NCBI RefSeq assembly: GCF_036323735.1
Contig: NC_086026.1
Location: 69,939,039 to 70,003,038 of the forward strand
Direction of reading: 5' to 3'
Source: Rattus norvegicus
Taxonomy: Eukaryota > Chordata > Mammalia > Rodentia > Muridae
Length of the DNA: 64,000 bases
Every line of letters begins with the position of its first letter. The first letter of the stretch is position 1. The notes below the pieces were generated by a model. That model saw nothing but the letters and a program-made list of their open reading frames with translations. It had not been told where the DNA came from and did not search any database. Positions 1-11,242 of this stretch are shown here, piece by piece. Both the position numbers and the translations under genes were made by a program.

Positions 1-300
1 ATTGAACAGTATGTTCTAAATAGCCTCTGGGTCAAAGGAGAAATTACTAGAAAGTGAAGGACATATTTTAAAGCATGTGGCTCTCTGCCAAGTTTCTTTA
101 TAAATTGGAATAGGATGGAGCCATAAAAACTTTTATAAACCAATTCTTTTAATACACACAGAGACAGACACAAATAAGTATGAGCCAACATTTGAAAGGA
201 TAATATATAAGTATTCTAGGAATTCAAGGTTGGCTTGAACTTTGAAGAGTCAGTGAGTGGCATCCTCACCAGCAGACCATAAAGGAACTGCGTGATCATT

Positions 301-960
301 TCAGTAGAAGTATGTAGTATTAATATTTAATAGATCCCATCGTGGGGTTCCTTCCCGCTGCAATGGTTTATGTTCGCCAATGAAAGATGCACACACAGCC
401 TTTGTATTTATTATGCCTTGAGCAGCACAGTAGTCGGGCAGCTGCTTAGCCTCCATGTTGCTAGAATCCACCTCCCACCAATAACTCCAAGTCACTACTT
501 ACTAATTTCTATATTTCCTCTTGGCTGCTTCTGACCCAATTGAGCAGTCCTCTGGACCACATTCTCCTGGCCTCTTTACATGGTGACTGAGCCTTTCAGT
601 CCAGCACACTCCTCAGGTGTGGCTTCTCTCCCCCTTCCTCCTGGTCCCAAGCCAGGGAACCCTAAATCCCGCCTAACTCTCCTCCCCAACTATTGGCTGA
701 TGTCATTTTTATTTACCAATTGGAATTAAGTGGGGGTAGGTTCCCAGAAGCTAAGTGCATGAGCGCCTGTAGCTGTACCAACCTTGGTCCTAGGATATTC
801 CTGGCAAACCTGGAGTTCTCACTTTTGATTATGGCCAAGGTCAAAAGGGACTCAGGCTTGTGTGGGTTGTCTGCACTCACAGGCAGCAAGGGCAAGATAA
901 ATTTGGTAGCCGGAACCTTTCCTAGTTCTAATGAACCTTGCATGATGTTTGAATAAAGTA
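301..960 (-). repeat. Probable rodent interspersed repeat, family uncertain
   Basis: The block contains the phrase 'aactattggctgatgtca', followed by 'tttatttaccaattgg', which recurs in a common rodent repeat I remember (possibly RMER15-like). Family and class are not certain without a library comparison. Short open frames inside have no known similarity. Confidence 0.3.
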
Positions 961-2062
961 ACTAGAGAGAGCTAGCTGGGTGTTGGTCTTTTCTACGAAG
1001 GCTGAACCCTTCTGCTCCTTTGGAAAATGGAGTCTTAGCATCTTGGTGAGCTTCTCTCTCTCTACGGCAGCATCTATGCCTGACATTAATCAATAGCTTC
1101 TTTAGACATCCTAGCCTATGCAATAAGATAAGAAGGAAAAATAATAAGAAATAGATAGAAAATGAAGATGTATGTAACAGTGTCATCATTTGTACAAAAA
1201 TAAATTTTTTTTAGTGCAAAAAGTCCTAAGAAATAATATGGGATAGCTTTGGGATATAAATTCAAAATAGCAAACATATTATTTAAGATTTTAAGATAGT
1301 TGTTTTCTATAAAGTTGTTGTGAACATAAAACTAGTCAATACCAAGTATTTGCCCCTATGGGGAAAAAAATAAAGTTAGAGTTTTGTGTGGTTTTTTTGT
1401 TTGGTTTGGTTTTTGGTTTTTTGTTTTTTTTGTTTTTTGTTTGTTTTTGTTTGGTTTTTGTCAATCAAGCAAAGCATTCCTTTTTTTAAGAAGTGTGTTT
1501 CTTCTTAGACCTCTTTTCAAATGGACAATGCGAATTCATTAGCACTGAGCTCATGCCAACAGCACAGTGATTTCAGATCCAAACAAAGTTTATCTAATGA
1601 ATGCATCTTTTCTAAGATGCATATCATAACTTTCTGGCATTTAGGGACACTAGAGAATTAAGAATGGTAACTCTGTGGGGGCATTTTTAACAGCAGAATC
1701 ACCAATAAAGGCACAAAATGCAGTAAGTATAGCACCAAGTAACAAACGAAAAGCACACTTGCTTATTTCTTGAAAACTCAAACAAGAAGGCAGTATGCCA
1801 TGTTGACTACTGCTGGGAACAAGTATATTGGGAGGCTCATACTTTTAAACCACTTTGTGCATTTTCACAAATATTTGGGAAAACCCCATGAGTGTTGACT
1901 CGAAGATTGTGAATACTTTTTATCTAGGAGATAAATTTCCAAATATAGACATTGATAATTCTAAGAATCAACTATATATAAAACATCTATGTCTTTGGTT
2001 ATGAGAATATAATAAACTTTTAATAGATAAAAATATTGTTATTCAGTTAAGTTAATCAACTT

Positions 2063-2368
2063 GTGTGTGTGTGTGTGTGTGTGTGTGTTCATGTGTAAAT
2101 ACATGTGGTTGTGCATGCATTTGTATATACATTTGTGTAGGGGCCAGAGGTCAATGTAAGGAATCTCAGTTGCTCTCCACCTAGAAATTATCAATTCTTC
2201 TAGAATGTGCAGCTAGCAAGTCCCAGGACCTTCCTGATTCTGTGTCCCCAAGCCTGAGATCATAGGCATGTGGATCCATGCCTGGCCTTTACATGTGTGC
2301 TGAGGGTCAAACTTGGATTTTTGAGCATGCATAGCAAACACTTTACCAGGTGAGCCATCGCTCCAGCA
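2063..2368 (-). repeat. B3-type SINE with (GT)n tail
   Basis: The typical minus-orientation B2/B3 layout is present: (GT)n at 2063-2088, then 'ggggccagaggtcaatgt', an internal 'gagatcataggcatgtgg' and the terminal 'accaggtgagccatcgctcc' that reflects the tRNA-derived head. The copy is diverged. Confidence 0.7.
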
Positions 2369-3058
2369 TAGATAATCAACTCTTAGTGACGTTTACTGTC
2401 GCTCATGCTTTTAGAGACATTTGCCCATGGTCTGTTGCTTCTGAAAGGTAGATTTTTGAAGCTACGATGGGGAAGCTGCCTACATCATGGCAGCCATGAA
2501 GTAAACAAAGAAGGAAGATTAGGCCCCACTAACTCCTTTTAGGACAAACACTCCAAAACCTTCAGTTTCATTCCGACACTCAATTTCAATTTCATGTGTT
2601 AAATGTTCCATCCCTGTACGATCGTAAACAGGTCAACCAAGCTTCTAGCACACTGGGCTTTGGGAGACAATGAAAGAGTCAAACCGCAGCAATGCTAAGG
2701 AATGAATTTGCCTCTGAATAAAATGTAGTCTTAAAATTTAGAACTGGAAAGTATTTAAATGCCAAAGAATCATATCATATAGCAAGATAATTGTCATGGT
2801 TTGAGAGCCTCTCCAGTTCATTGTAGACTGGATAGAGTCCCAAGTTGTTTAAAAGAATTTATTGGCAAGAAGTTCCTAAAATTATATGGAAATACGAGAG
2901 ACAGATTAGCTAAAGCAACTTTTTAAAGATTAAAAACTAAGTTCAAAGTATCATAATAATACTTGTTTTCAAGACTTATTTACAGATGCAGTAATCAAAA
3001 TAATGCAGGATTTGTGTAAAAATGAAAAAGGCCACAATAGTAATGAAAAGGAAATCTA

Positions 3059-3127
3059 TGTGAGCATATCTAGGTCAGTGGTGTGAGCATATCTAGGTCA
3101 GTGGTGTGAGCATATCTAGGTCAGTGG
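3059..3127. repeat. Three exact tandem copies of a 23-bp unit
   Basis: The 23-bp unit beginning tgtgagcatatctagg occurs three times back to back without a mismatch. The identity of the copies points to recent duplication or an active small VNTR. Confidence 0.9.
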
Positions 3128-3270
3128 TGGGCTCTGCTTTTTCTTTTTAAAAGGTAAGACAGGTGAATGTGGGAAGGAAACCCTTTGGAACAGTTTTATT
3201 GGAACAAGTGGGTTTCCACAGGGGAGGCAAAATGAAGCTTGTCATGGGCCTTACACCATTCACAAGATAA

Positions 3271-3417
3271 CCATGATAGGTGTGTACTTGTATCTCCAGA
3301 ACTTGGGAGGCTGAGGCAGGAGGATCACCAGTTTGAGGCCAGCTTGAGCAACAGTATTGAGTTTTGAGTTCAACCTGGATTACTTTATCTCAAAACAACA
3401 AAAATCCAATCAACCCA
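3271..3417 (+). repeat. B1-like SINE
   Basis: The 7SL-derived phrase 'gggaggctgaggcaggagga' is followed by 'gaggccagcttgagcaacag' and an A/C-rich tail. It is an older B1-type copy in plus orientation. Confidence 0.65.
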
Positions 3418-3450
3418 AGAAGGGCCATGGTCCCATGTACAGAAAGAAGA

Positions 3451-3616
3451 GCCAACCTTCCTAACTCTGCGACCCTTAATACAGTTCGATATGCTGTGGT
3501 GACCCTCAACCATAAGATTATTTCATCGCTACTTCATAACTGTTATGAATCATAGTATTTATTTGGAGATGGAGGCCTACCGAGAGGCTTGCGACCCACA
3601 GGTTGAGAACCACTGA
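3451..3616 (+). mobile_element. URR1-like hAT-Charlie DNA transposon, non-autonomous
   Basis: The block begins 'ccaaccttcctaactctgcg', continues with 'gctgtggtgaccctcaacca' and 'gctacttcataactgttatg', and ends 'acaggttgagaaccactg'. This matches the rodent URR1 consensus as I remember it, with the internal part shortened. Such elements carry no transposase of their own. Confidence 0.65.
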
Positions 3617-3703
3617 ATAGGAGGCCGGATCTGCAAATGTGCGGTAGGAAGAGCATTTTTAGGGAGATCATAGAAATCACTCGGCATAGAAATTCATGAA
3701 CCA

Positions 3704-4151
3704 TTGCTATTGTTAGAATCCACAGAGGATGGATGTAAATCAATACCAAAGACAGTTCAAGACCTCATAGAAAAAGAGGGTCACAGTCCTGAACATTTTA
3801 CAGATGATTTGAAGATGACCACAGAGCACACAAAAATGTGTCCAACAGAACTCCACATCACATCCACAGACGGCAAAAATACAATTAAAGCAGCAATAAA
3901 ATGTTTGGAGCAGTCACATGAGCACAGCCCACATTGTTTCTAAGCTCACAGCAAATGAGGCCAAAAGCATACAGCTCTTGGAGCTTTTTCTGGAGACTGG
4001 GGAGAATTGTCTATCCACAATGAAAAATGCATGGCCGTTCCTTCTAAAATTAAGCTGGCAACTATTTTGTGATGAGAAGTTGTGGTGCAGAAAGGGATTC
4101 CTGCAAAAACGTCTACCTGCCGGAAACCAGTCTGGAAACAGCCCCACATAA
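3704..4151 (+). pseudogene. Unrecognised frameshifted open stretch, possible processed pseudogene
   Basis: Two overlapping plus-strand frames follow one another. The first (to about 3940) reads TVQDLIEKEGHSPEHFTDDL and KAAIKCLEQSHEHS. The second (from about 3918) reads IVSKLTANEAKSIQLLELF, LETGENCLSTMKNAW and CDEKLWCRKG. The hand-over near 3930-3940 looks like a single frameshift in one longer ancestral protein. The composition is protein-like rather than low complexity. I do not recognise the parent gene and see no splice sites, so a decayed retrocopy or part of an old DNA transposon are both possible. It could also be chance. Confidence 0.3.
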
Positions 4152-4419
4152 TGGATAATCAAACTACAGTGTGTTTGCCCTCACACAAACAATGGGTTAG
4201 CAATACCTAATACGATCCAGTTGATTCTCAAAGCACTGTGTTGGGGAGGAGAAGCTTGCATTCCTCTGTGGTTCACTCCAAGTGAGAATTACAGCCATAG
4301 CTGCTTACATAGGAGAGCAGGTGTTGTTGAAAGAATGGAAGGAAGCAGGATGTTAACTATTTTTCCAAACTGCATCAAGTTGTGTGCACTTGTTGCCCTA
4401 TGCTGTGCACTAGCTGGCT

Positions 4420-4930
4420 TTCTAACACTGTGATAAACACTACCATCAAAGGTAACTGGGGTGTGGGTGGGTGTAGTGTTTGCCTTCCACATTCTGTTTG
4501 CTTTTTTTTTTCTTTTTTCGGAGCTGGGGACCGAACCCAGGGCCTTGCGCTTGCTAGGCAAGCGCTCTACCACTGAGCTAAATCCCCAACGCCTTCCACA
4601 TTCTGATGAGCCAGTCAGTGAGGAAAGTCAGGGCAGAGACTCCAGCAGGAGGCATTGCGGAACGCTGCATACCGGCTTGCTCCTCAGGGCTTGCTCCCAA
4701 TGGCTTGCTCAGCCGGACTTCTTGTACCACCCAGGACCACTTGGTCAGGGTGGCAACAACTCTAGGGGGCCAGGCCCTCACACATCAATCATCAATCAAG
4801 AAAATGCTTCACGGACATGCCCACAGGCCCACTCGAGGAAGCAATTTCTCGATTCACATTCCCTCTTGCCCAGGAGACTCTAGCTCACTTCGAGTGGACA
4901 AGAATCTAACTAACACAGACGTATGTAAAC
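4420..4930 (-). repeat. Rodent interspersed repeat (probable Lx-type L1 3' region), split by an ID element
   Basis: The minus strand contains the usual 'tgtttatcaca' ending at the left and 'caatcatcaatcaag' at the right. Further blocks of this recurrent sequence type occur at 12560-12866 and 18366-18500. The ID element at 4497-4590 divides the copy. I am sure it is repetitive; the family name is from memory and tentative. Confidence 0.5.
4497..4590 (-). mobile_element. ID element (rat SINE) with 15-bp target-site duplication
   Basis: The minus strand carries the tRNA-Ala/BC1-like ID core (GGATTTAGCTCAGTGGTAG, then GGGTTCGGTCCCC) with an A-rich tail. The direct repeat gccttccacattctg flanks it at 4482-4496 and 4591-4605. 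The internal A and B boxes of the RNA polymerase III promoter look intact. The insertion lies in an older repeat. Confidence 0.95.
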
Positions 4931-6253
4931 ATCATCTTAATATAAATTCCTTGAGTAATCTTTCCTCTGCACAAAAGTCACCGACTTAGTGTACAATATA
5001 CACATACAACCTGGCATACACACATGAAAACAGCACACACACAACATGACATACACATCTGAACACACAACGTGCAGCCAGTGATGGCGTGGGACAACTG
5101 GAGATTGTCTGCTTGTGGAAAACTCTGGCAGACATCTCTTTCTAAAGCAGCGAGACAGCAGTGAATACGGCTGCACATGCTGCAGGCCAGCAGGTCCTGT
5201 GCACGCTGTGCATCCTATGTTCTTAGAATATGTGTGTTTACATGTCCATGTGCATGTGCCAGGGTTTGTTTGTCTGGTGTGTGTGTGTGTATGTGTGTGT
5301 TGGGGTGTAATATATATGTACATTCATCATGTGTGGATGTCAGGTATGTTCGACAGGAAACTCTTAATGTCCACTCACAGTACGCAGCCTACAGAGGAGA
5401 CGCCAACAGCATCAAGCAGGAAACAACTACTACCATCAAGGATGATCCTCAGAAAAATTGAAGAGAGGATATAGGGGGAAACCGCATATGACTTACACAA
5501 ACTTGGAAAATATGAAACTCAATTAAATAAACTCCCTATGCATTTATGCCTAACAGGACTAGTAGGGAGACAGGAACGGATAATCAGCATGAAATCCAAG
5601 ACCCTGCTTACCTTTAGGGAGGGGAGGAGGGGGCTCAGGGGCTCCTTCTCTGTTTGTAATGTGTTATTTTAAGAACCTGAGGCAAATGTGGAAAATATTA
5701 AGATCTGTTATGCTTGGTGGTGAGCCGGGTATTTATTTGAGATACCATTCAGTGCGCATTTCTGCCTGGTGAAATATTTCAAGATAAACACTAAGAAGGA
5801 GTCGGTTCTCTCATTGCTGAAGTTTAGAGGGACCCTAATAAGGAACTCCATTTCATTGTCTCCTCAAGAAACGAATCCACTCCCCAAGGAGTGGGCTTAT
5901 TCTCTGGGGCTCATTTACTCTCTAGAGCTTTGCGTCCACTGTGGTTCCTTCAGGGAAGGATTCGAGGTAGTTTGCAAGAAAGGGCCACACCAAGAACCAG
6001 GGAGACATAAATGTAAGCAGAAGGGCGGGACCAAAGGTAACGAATATTCCATCAATACTGGTTGACCACAGCGGTTGTGATCAAGTTTCCAACTTGGCTC
6101 AGAATTTCTTGGCAATAGTAACCACCGCTCCATCTCGAGCTGACCCAGAAAAGCAGGCTAGGAAAACTAACCTTTGTTCTTTAAGGTTTAGAATTAATAT
6201 TTTCCTGAGCAGTCTTCCCTCTATTTCATCTTGTATTTGTTTTGCCAACCAGC

Positions 6254-6257
<4 letters not shown>

Positions 6258-6317
<60 letters not shown>

Positions 6318-6346
6318 CCTCCCTCCCTCCCTCCCTCCCTCCCTCC
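6258..6346. repeat. (CT)n followed by (CCCT)n microsatellite
   Basis: About 27 CT units run directly into about eight CCCT units. The homopurine strand is able in principle to form triplex DNA. Confidence 0.95.
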
Positions 6347-6514
6347 TCTTTTGCATCCTGAGTTTTCCTCTTCTTCCCCAACTGTAACCCCAGAGAACCT
6401 TACTGAACAGTCTCAGGGATGGGAGATTTAAAGTCGGGGTTTATCTGAAGAAGAGGTGACTGGAGCCATGTGTATCTGACAGGGAGGCATGGGGGTCACA
6501 GTGAGGAAAGGGGT

Positions 6515-6800
6515 GCGTGTGTGAGGAGATGGCTCAGTCTGTGGAGTGCCTGCCATGAGAGCTGAGGGCCTGAGTTCAGTCTTTAGCACCCAGGTGGCAG
6601 CCAGGGGGAGAAGAAGCTGTGCCTGAAACCTGTAATTACATCTGTAATACCATCTCTGGGGAGGTGGAGACAGGAGGATCCCTGGGGCCTATTGGCCAGC
6701 CAGTCCAGCCAAATCCAGTGAGAGATCATGTCTCAAAAGATGGGAGGGTGAGTGATGTCAACCTCTGACCTCCACACTCATGTGCACTAACCCTCCCCAA
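6515..6800 (+). repeat. B3-type SINE
   Basis: It starts 'gaggagatggctcagtctgt', has 'gcctgagttcagtctttagc', and ends 'acctctgacctccacactca'. This is the full plus-strand B3 plan. Confidence 0.75.
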
Positions 6801-7599
6801 CACATATGTGGACACAGCCCCCTCACATAATAGGATATGAATTATTATCAACTCTAAATAAACTTTATTATAATCAAAGAAATCATGAAATACTAACAGA
6901 TGTGACTACATTTAGAAATATAAGAAAAAATGGTAAACTAATTTTCTGAAATATGTAGTATGACAGCTGCTGCTAAACGCTGATGGCTCAGAATTTTATG
7001 ATTTAGTTCAATCCCAAGCTTCTCCCTTCACCTCTCACTTTCTATAGCCACACCCACTAAATGTCTGCCCTTGGCTGTTTAGTCACTATCTGCCCCTCCC
7101 CTGGATGCTCCATGCACCACTGCCCCTCTGTGGTTGGCTAGTAAGTGTTCCCATTTGCCCAAGCCAGTCCCCCAGCACTACCACCCACCCCTGTGTCCCC
7201 TACCGCACATCTCACCAGTCAGTAAACTTATTACCTCTGCCTCTAAAAGAAATCCAGAGTGCAACCGCTCCCGACACCTCCACCATGGCCATCTGGATCC
7301 CATCACTATCTCTGCCTAGATGGGTACAGCACCCGCTCAACATGGCCTCCTTGGTTTCACTCTTTTACTTGACACCTCGAGTTGACTAGCTGCACATTAC
7401 TGGTAACAATATAGCCTGTATTCGTACACTTTTCATACATACTCACTGTATAGCAGTGTGCTGAGCTCATACATCTTTCATGTTAGAGTTTATACTTCGT
7501 GTCCTCTAGCGTCTTAAACATATTGGAGAAATTCTGTTTTAAGTTCTCAACATAACAACAAAAGCAAATGGAGAAGACTCCAGGAAACAAGCTTATTTT

Positions 7600-7823
7600 A
7601 GGGGTTGGTGAGACGGCTTGACCACCCACCCTGATCATCTGAGTTCAATCCCTGGGGCCCACATGGTAGAAGGAGAGAACAGACTAACACCTGTTGTCAT
7701 CTGACCTTCAAATGTACACTTTAGTGTGTGCACAAGCACACGTATATACACACAACACAAACACACACACACATTTTCTTCAAATGTACACTTTAGTGTG
7801 TGCACAAGCACACGTATATACAC

Positions 7824-7868
<45 letters not shown>

Positions 7869-7870
7869 TT
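7600..7870 (+). repeat. B2/B3-type SINE with duplicated 3' end and (CA)n tail
   Basis: The tRNA-like head 'ggttggtgagacggcttgac' and 'gagttcaatccctggggcc' are present. The 3' part with 'tgtacactttagtgtgtgca' and 'caagcacacgtatata' occurs twice (starting about 7709 and 7780), each followed by a (CA)n run, so a unit of about 71 bp was tandemly duplicated. Confidence 0.75.
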
Positions 7871-8194
7871 TCTTGACAGCGAATGGAGGCCCTGCCTTCG
7901 AGTTTTTGGCTGAACTGTGACTAGCTGATCTGCCAAGCCTTTCTCTGCCCCAGTTGTTCAATACTCAGATTAGGTGTAACTGGAATACATATATTGTTAG
8001 TTTAAATAAGAGGCGCTTGCAGTGAGCCCTGAGCAACCGAAGAGTCCACATACCAGGCATTCAGGGGAGGGAGGCACCGTGAGTTGGGAGCTGATAACAG
8101 CTCTATCCTTGACTCAGTTAAGAAACTTCAGATCCAATATCACACTCTAAGCAGGCTCTGACTGCTGAAATTGAACATGGATGGGTGCATGTAG

Positions 8195-8580
8195 TTGTCT
8201 GAGTAGGAATGATCCTCATAGACTCATGTGTTTGAATGATCGGCTTACATGGAATGGCACTGCTAGAAGATGTGGTCTTGTTGGAGTGGGTGCGGCCTTG
8301 TTGGAGGAAGTGTGTCACTGTGGGGATGGGCTTTGAGGTCTCCTATGTTCAAGCTATACCTAGTGTGTACAGTCTCCTGCGACCTTCAGATTAAGACATA
8401 GAACTCTCAGCTCCTTCTGCAGCACCATGTCTGCCTGCATGACACCATTTATCCCACTATGACAATAATGGACCAAACTTCTGAAACTGTAAGCCAGCCC
8501 CAGTTAAATGTTTTTCTTTCTAAGAGTTGTCATGGTCATGGTGTCTCTTTACACCAATAAAACCTTCACTAAGACAATGC
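8195..8580 (+). mobile_element. Lx-type L1 3' end fragment
   Basis: It contains the recurrent 'tcttgttggagtgggtgcgg', 'cagctccttctgcagcacca' and 'taagccagccccagttaaat', and ends 'ccttcactaagacaat'. This is the typical order of an old rodent L1 3' end; the subfamily is not decidable by eye. Confidence 0.5.
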
Positions 8581-9924
8581 AGTATCTCCCTAATGGGGAG
8601 AATGGATGTTCTTAGTTTGGGGGTAACCATGAGCTCAATTTCTGCTTGAGATTACATGAAGAAAAAGTGATTCTTTGACACATAGGAACCTGTACTGGGG
8701 GCGTGGGGATGGGTGTGGAGTGTTGGCATTTGCTCTCCTAGACTGACAGTCCTGGCAAATCCCAAGTAGGAGGAGAAGTTTGTTCCATGGATCTCCACTC
8801 ACTCCTGACAGAGTGCTCTGGTCACCTGGAGGGTCTTTCATCCTGAGGTAATTATTCTCACCTCAGAACTCCAGTAAGCAAGATGAGCTTGGAAGGTAGA
8901 GCCTGAAGGATACATGAGAGAGAAATTCCAGTGTCCAAGAGACTCTGTTTAGAAGAGTTGGAAGAAAAGGGAATGTGTCACCTTTCTGAGTAATTCTCAT
9001 CAAAGGAATAATTATCCCTCCCATCTATTTATCATGCCTTAAGGTGACTCCATCTTCCTGCCTGGTGGTCACTTAGCCAGGTTACTGACCAGTCCAGCTG
9101 GAATCCCAGGTCTCCATCCAGGTCAGGAGTAGATCCCATTCTCTTGACCAGAAGGCAATGACTTTCCCTTAATGGGTCTGTAACACAATGAAGAAAGTAA
9201 GGTTCAGGTGGGTCCCAAGCTAGTCAGGTAGATACTCAGATGCCCAAATGCTAACCCAGCACAGTGATGTAAGAGTCTATGTTCAGAAACATCGTATTAA
9301 CCTATCAAGCTGGGACAGTCCTGGGTCCGAGAGGCTGACAGGGAGGGAGCTCTTTCTTAGGACTGCAATAGCAGCACTCAGCCTCCTCCTGGCCCCTCTG
9401 CCTGGCCTTGTTGTCTTAGATCTCCTCTTCTTGCTCTCCGGTACCTGGTGTTCTTACTGATACAGTAGCTTGTAGGCACATTAGACAGAGTTCACTCACT
9501 TACCTGTAAGATTGGCTTCCTGAGGTTGTGTGATCCATTTCTTATCAGAATGGAGCAGCCAAAACCTCTCATTGTCTTATTTACTGTTTGATTTTCAATT
9601 TGGACTTAAAAACTAGAGTCTTCCGTCCTTAATATTTCTGAAGGATGAGTGCACATGTGCGCCTAATAAACGAGACCACAATGGTCAGTGAGAGGAGAAA
9701 CACCTTTAAAGGAGCATATTACATACATGCCTGCCTCTGACATTCTCTCCAGAGTCCTTAAGACCAAGCATGCTCTTCCTGTGCTCAACTGTCTTCACAT
9801 TCTCACCCACAGTGACTCCCTGTAGTACGCTGAGGTACCTGAAAGCCTCTTCCATGGCCAGCATGGGATCCCACAGCAGGGATCCCACCAACAGGAGAAG
9901 AACATAATCACACAACAAACTGGA

Positions 9925-10370
9925 CTTTTTTTTACTAATGTATTTATTTTTCACTCATAAAAAAGAACATAAGCTTGGCTTTGAAATCATGACATAAAAT
10001 AAAAAGGCAAAATAAGAGAAAAGTCTCAGCTGGAGGTTGGTAGAGGCGTCTCATGCTTGCCCATCAGCACGCACTGTGCCTGGGACGGGGGCAGGCACAC
10101 CAGTCAGAGCAGGAGCTGAAGAAGCATTTCTGACCCAGCAGCCAGGCCTTCTCCAGTTGCTGCTCGGGTCCCCAAGGTTGTGTGGTCAGCATGCGTGGGA
10201 AAGAGTCCCCCTCTCTCCTGCCTCCCTCCTCCTCAACAGTGCAGGGGGCGAGGCTTTGATGCCGCTCTTTCTAGTATGTGCGGAAGTGGTGATGTCTCAT
10301 CATGTCTAACCTGCATCTTGCCCAACTTTAAAACAGCTCCAATTGCCCATGTCTGAAGCATGAGCCATCC
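9925..10370 (-). other. Lrrc49: Probable Lrrc49 3' UTR
   Basis: The stretch after the TAG stop down to the first good poly(A) signal on the minus strand is about 450 nt. It contains no recognisable SINE or LINE, which fits a real UTR flanked by repeat-rich DNA. The 3' limit is inferred from the AATAAA at 9943-9948 and normal 10-30 nt spacing to the cleavage site; transcript data could move it. Confidence 0.6.
9943..9948 (-). promoter_or_regulatory. Lrrc49: Candidate poly(A) signal of Lrrc49
   Basis: The plus strand reads TTTATT, giving AATAAA on the minus strand about 420 nt after the stop codon. It is the first canonical hexamer I see in the 3' UTR. Confidence 0.6.
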
Positions 10371-10574
10371 CTATTTCTGGTCAGTGATCTGCTGCAGGCA
10401 GAGCTTCATGTAGGAGTCCTTGCTGCGGATCTCTATGACGGCATCCCTGACAAGCTCGATGAACATCTGTGGCCACAGCTTCTGCAGAGCCTCATTTTTC
10501 ATGTTGATGGCTGTGGCTTCCTTCACCAGGTCTTCTACATACAACCTGCAGAACTTCTTCTTGTCCTTTATTTC
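10371..10574 (-). CDS. Lrrc49: Lrrc49 terminal coding exon with stop codon (204 nt)
   Basis: After the acceptor tacttcacag the exon encodes 67 residues, EIKDKKKFCRLYVEDLVKEA through MKNEALQKLWPQMFIELV to MKLCLQQITDQK, and then TAG at 10373-10371. The segment is a run of amphipathic helices, and the C-terminal end matches that of the human protein as I recall it. The 3' UTR follows directly. No frameshift or premature stop is visible in any of the eight exons, so the gene looks intact here. Confidence 0.96.
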   Translation of the reverse strand, partial: EIKDKKKFCRLYVEDLVKEATAINMKNEALQKLWPQMFIELVRDAVIEIRSKDSYMKLCLQQITDQK

Positions 10575-11174
10575 CTGTGAAGTAATATTTACATTAAATT
10601 ATAACCACTCCAACAGCCAAAACAACAATTAACAGAACCAGAGAACCTTGAAATATCTATTCTGCATCCCCCTTGCTCCTGAGAAAGGACTCTGCCTCAG
10701 TTGAGCATGGGGCTTGGCAGAGGTGAAAGCATGGGGTGGGTGGGGTGCTGATGCTGAGCACTCCAATCAGTCTGGAGTTGGTTAGCTCCTAGCCACATAA
10801 TCCTTAGACTCACACTTTGGGTCTGAGTTTACTCTCTGTGGAGAGAAACAGAACATCACACTGTAGTGTAGACTACTCGGGCAAAGTTTGAGAAAAGTGC
10901 CAAAGAGGAAGAAGAAATATCACAAGCCTTGGACCCACACAAGGCTGTCACCATAGAAAGAACAGCACTCTTACTTAGCTTCTGGGTCTGGCAGTCTGAA
11001 GGTGAGAAAGCTGCTTCCAAACACAGCATGGTGAGTTCAGAGCCAGGGGACATTTGGGTATTCAGCTCCAATTTCATCAGTGGTTCTAATAAAGCTGTTC
11101 TTTTGGACTTGAATGTATAGCTCCATGGTAGAGGTTTATATTCTAGTATGCTTGAAGACTCTGGGTTGGTTGGG

Positions 11175-11176
<2 letters not shown>

Positions 11177-11240
<64 letters not shown>
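11177..11240. repeat. (CT)n microsatellite
   Basis: About 30 CT dinucleotides, almost uninterrupted; the Lrrc49 pre-mRNA strand carries (GA)n. Confidence 0.95.

Positions 11241-11242
<2 letters not shown>

Larger units (their letters stand above)
1..9924. other. Intergenic region downstream of Lrrc49
   Basis: I see no host exon here. Beyond the repeats listed separately, the remaining stretches (1-300, 960-2060, 2370-3058, 4152-4420, 4931-6257, 6800-7600, 8581-9924) are unique-looking or too diverged to name. A T/G-rich low-complexity tract sits at 1381-1462. The 7010-7400 stretch has the pyrimidine-rich look of an old interspersed repeat but I cannot assign it. In human, THSD4 lies downstream of LRRC49, so this may be the Lrrc49-Thsd4 interval (synteny inference only). 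Confidence 0.6.

Noticed and set aside
4497..4590. tRNA-like sequence with A and B boxes (also at 18927, 43052, 49938 and 54369)
   Set aside because: These are ID SINEs with A tails and target-site duplications, not functional tRNA genes.
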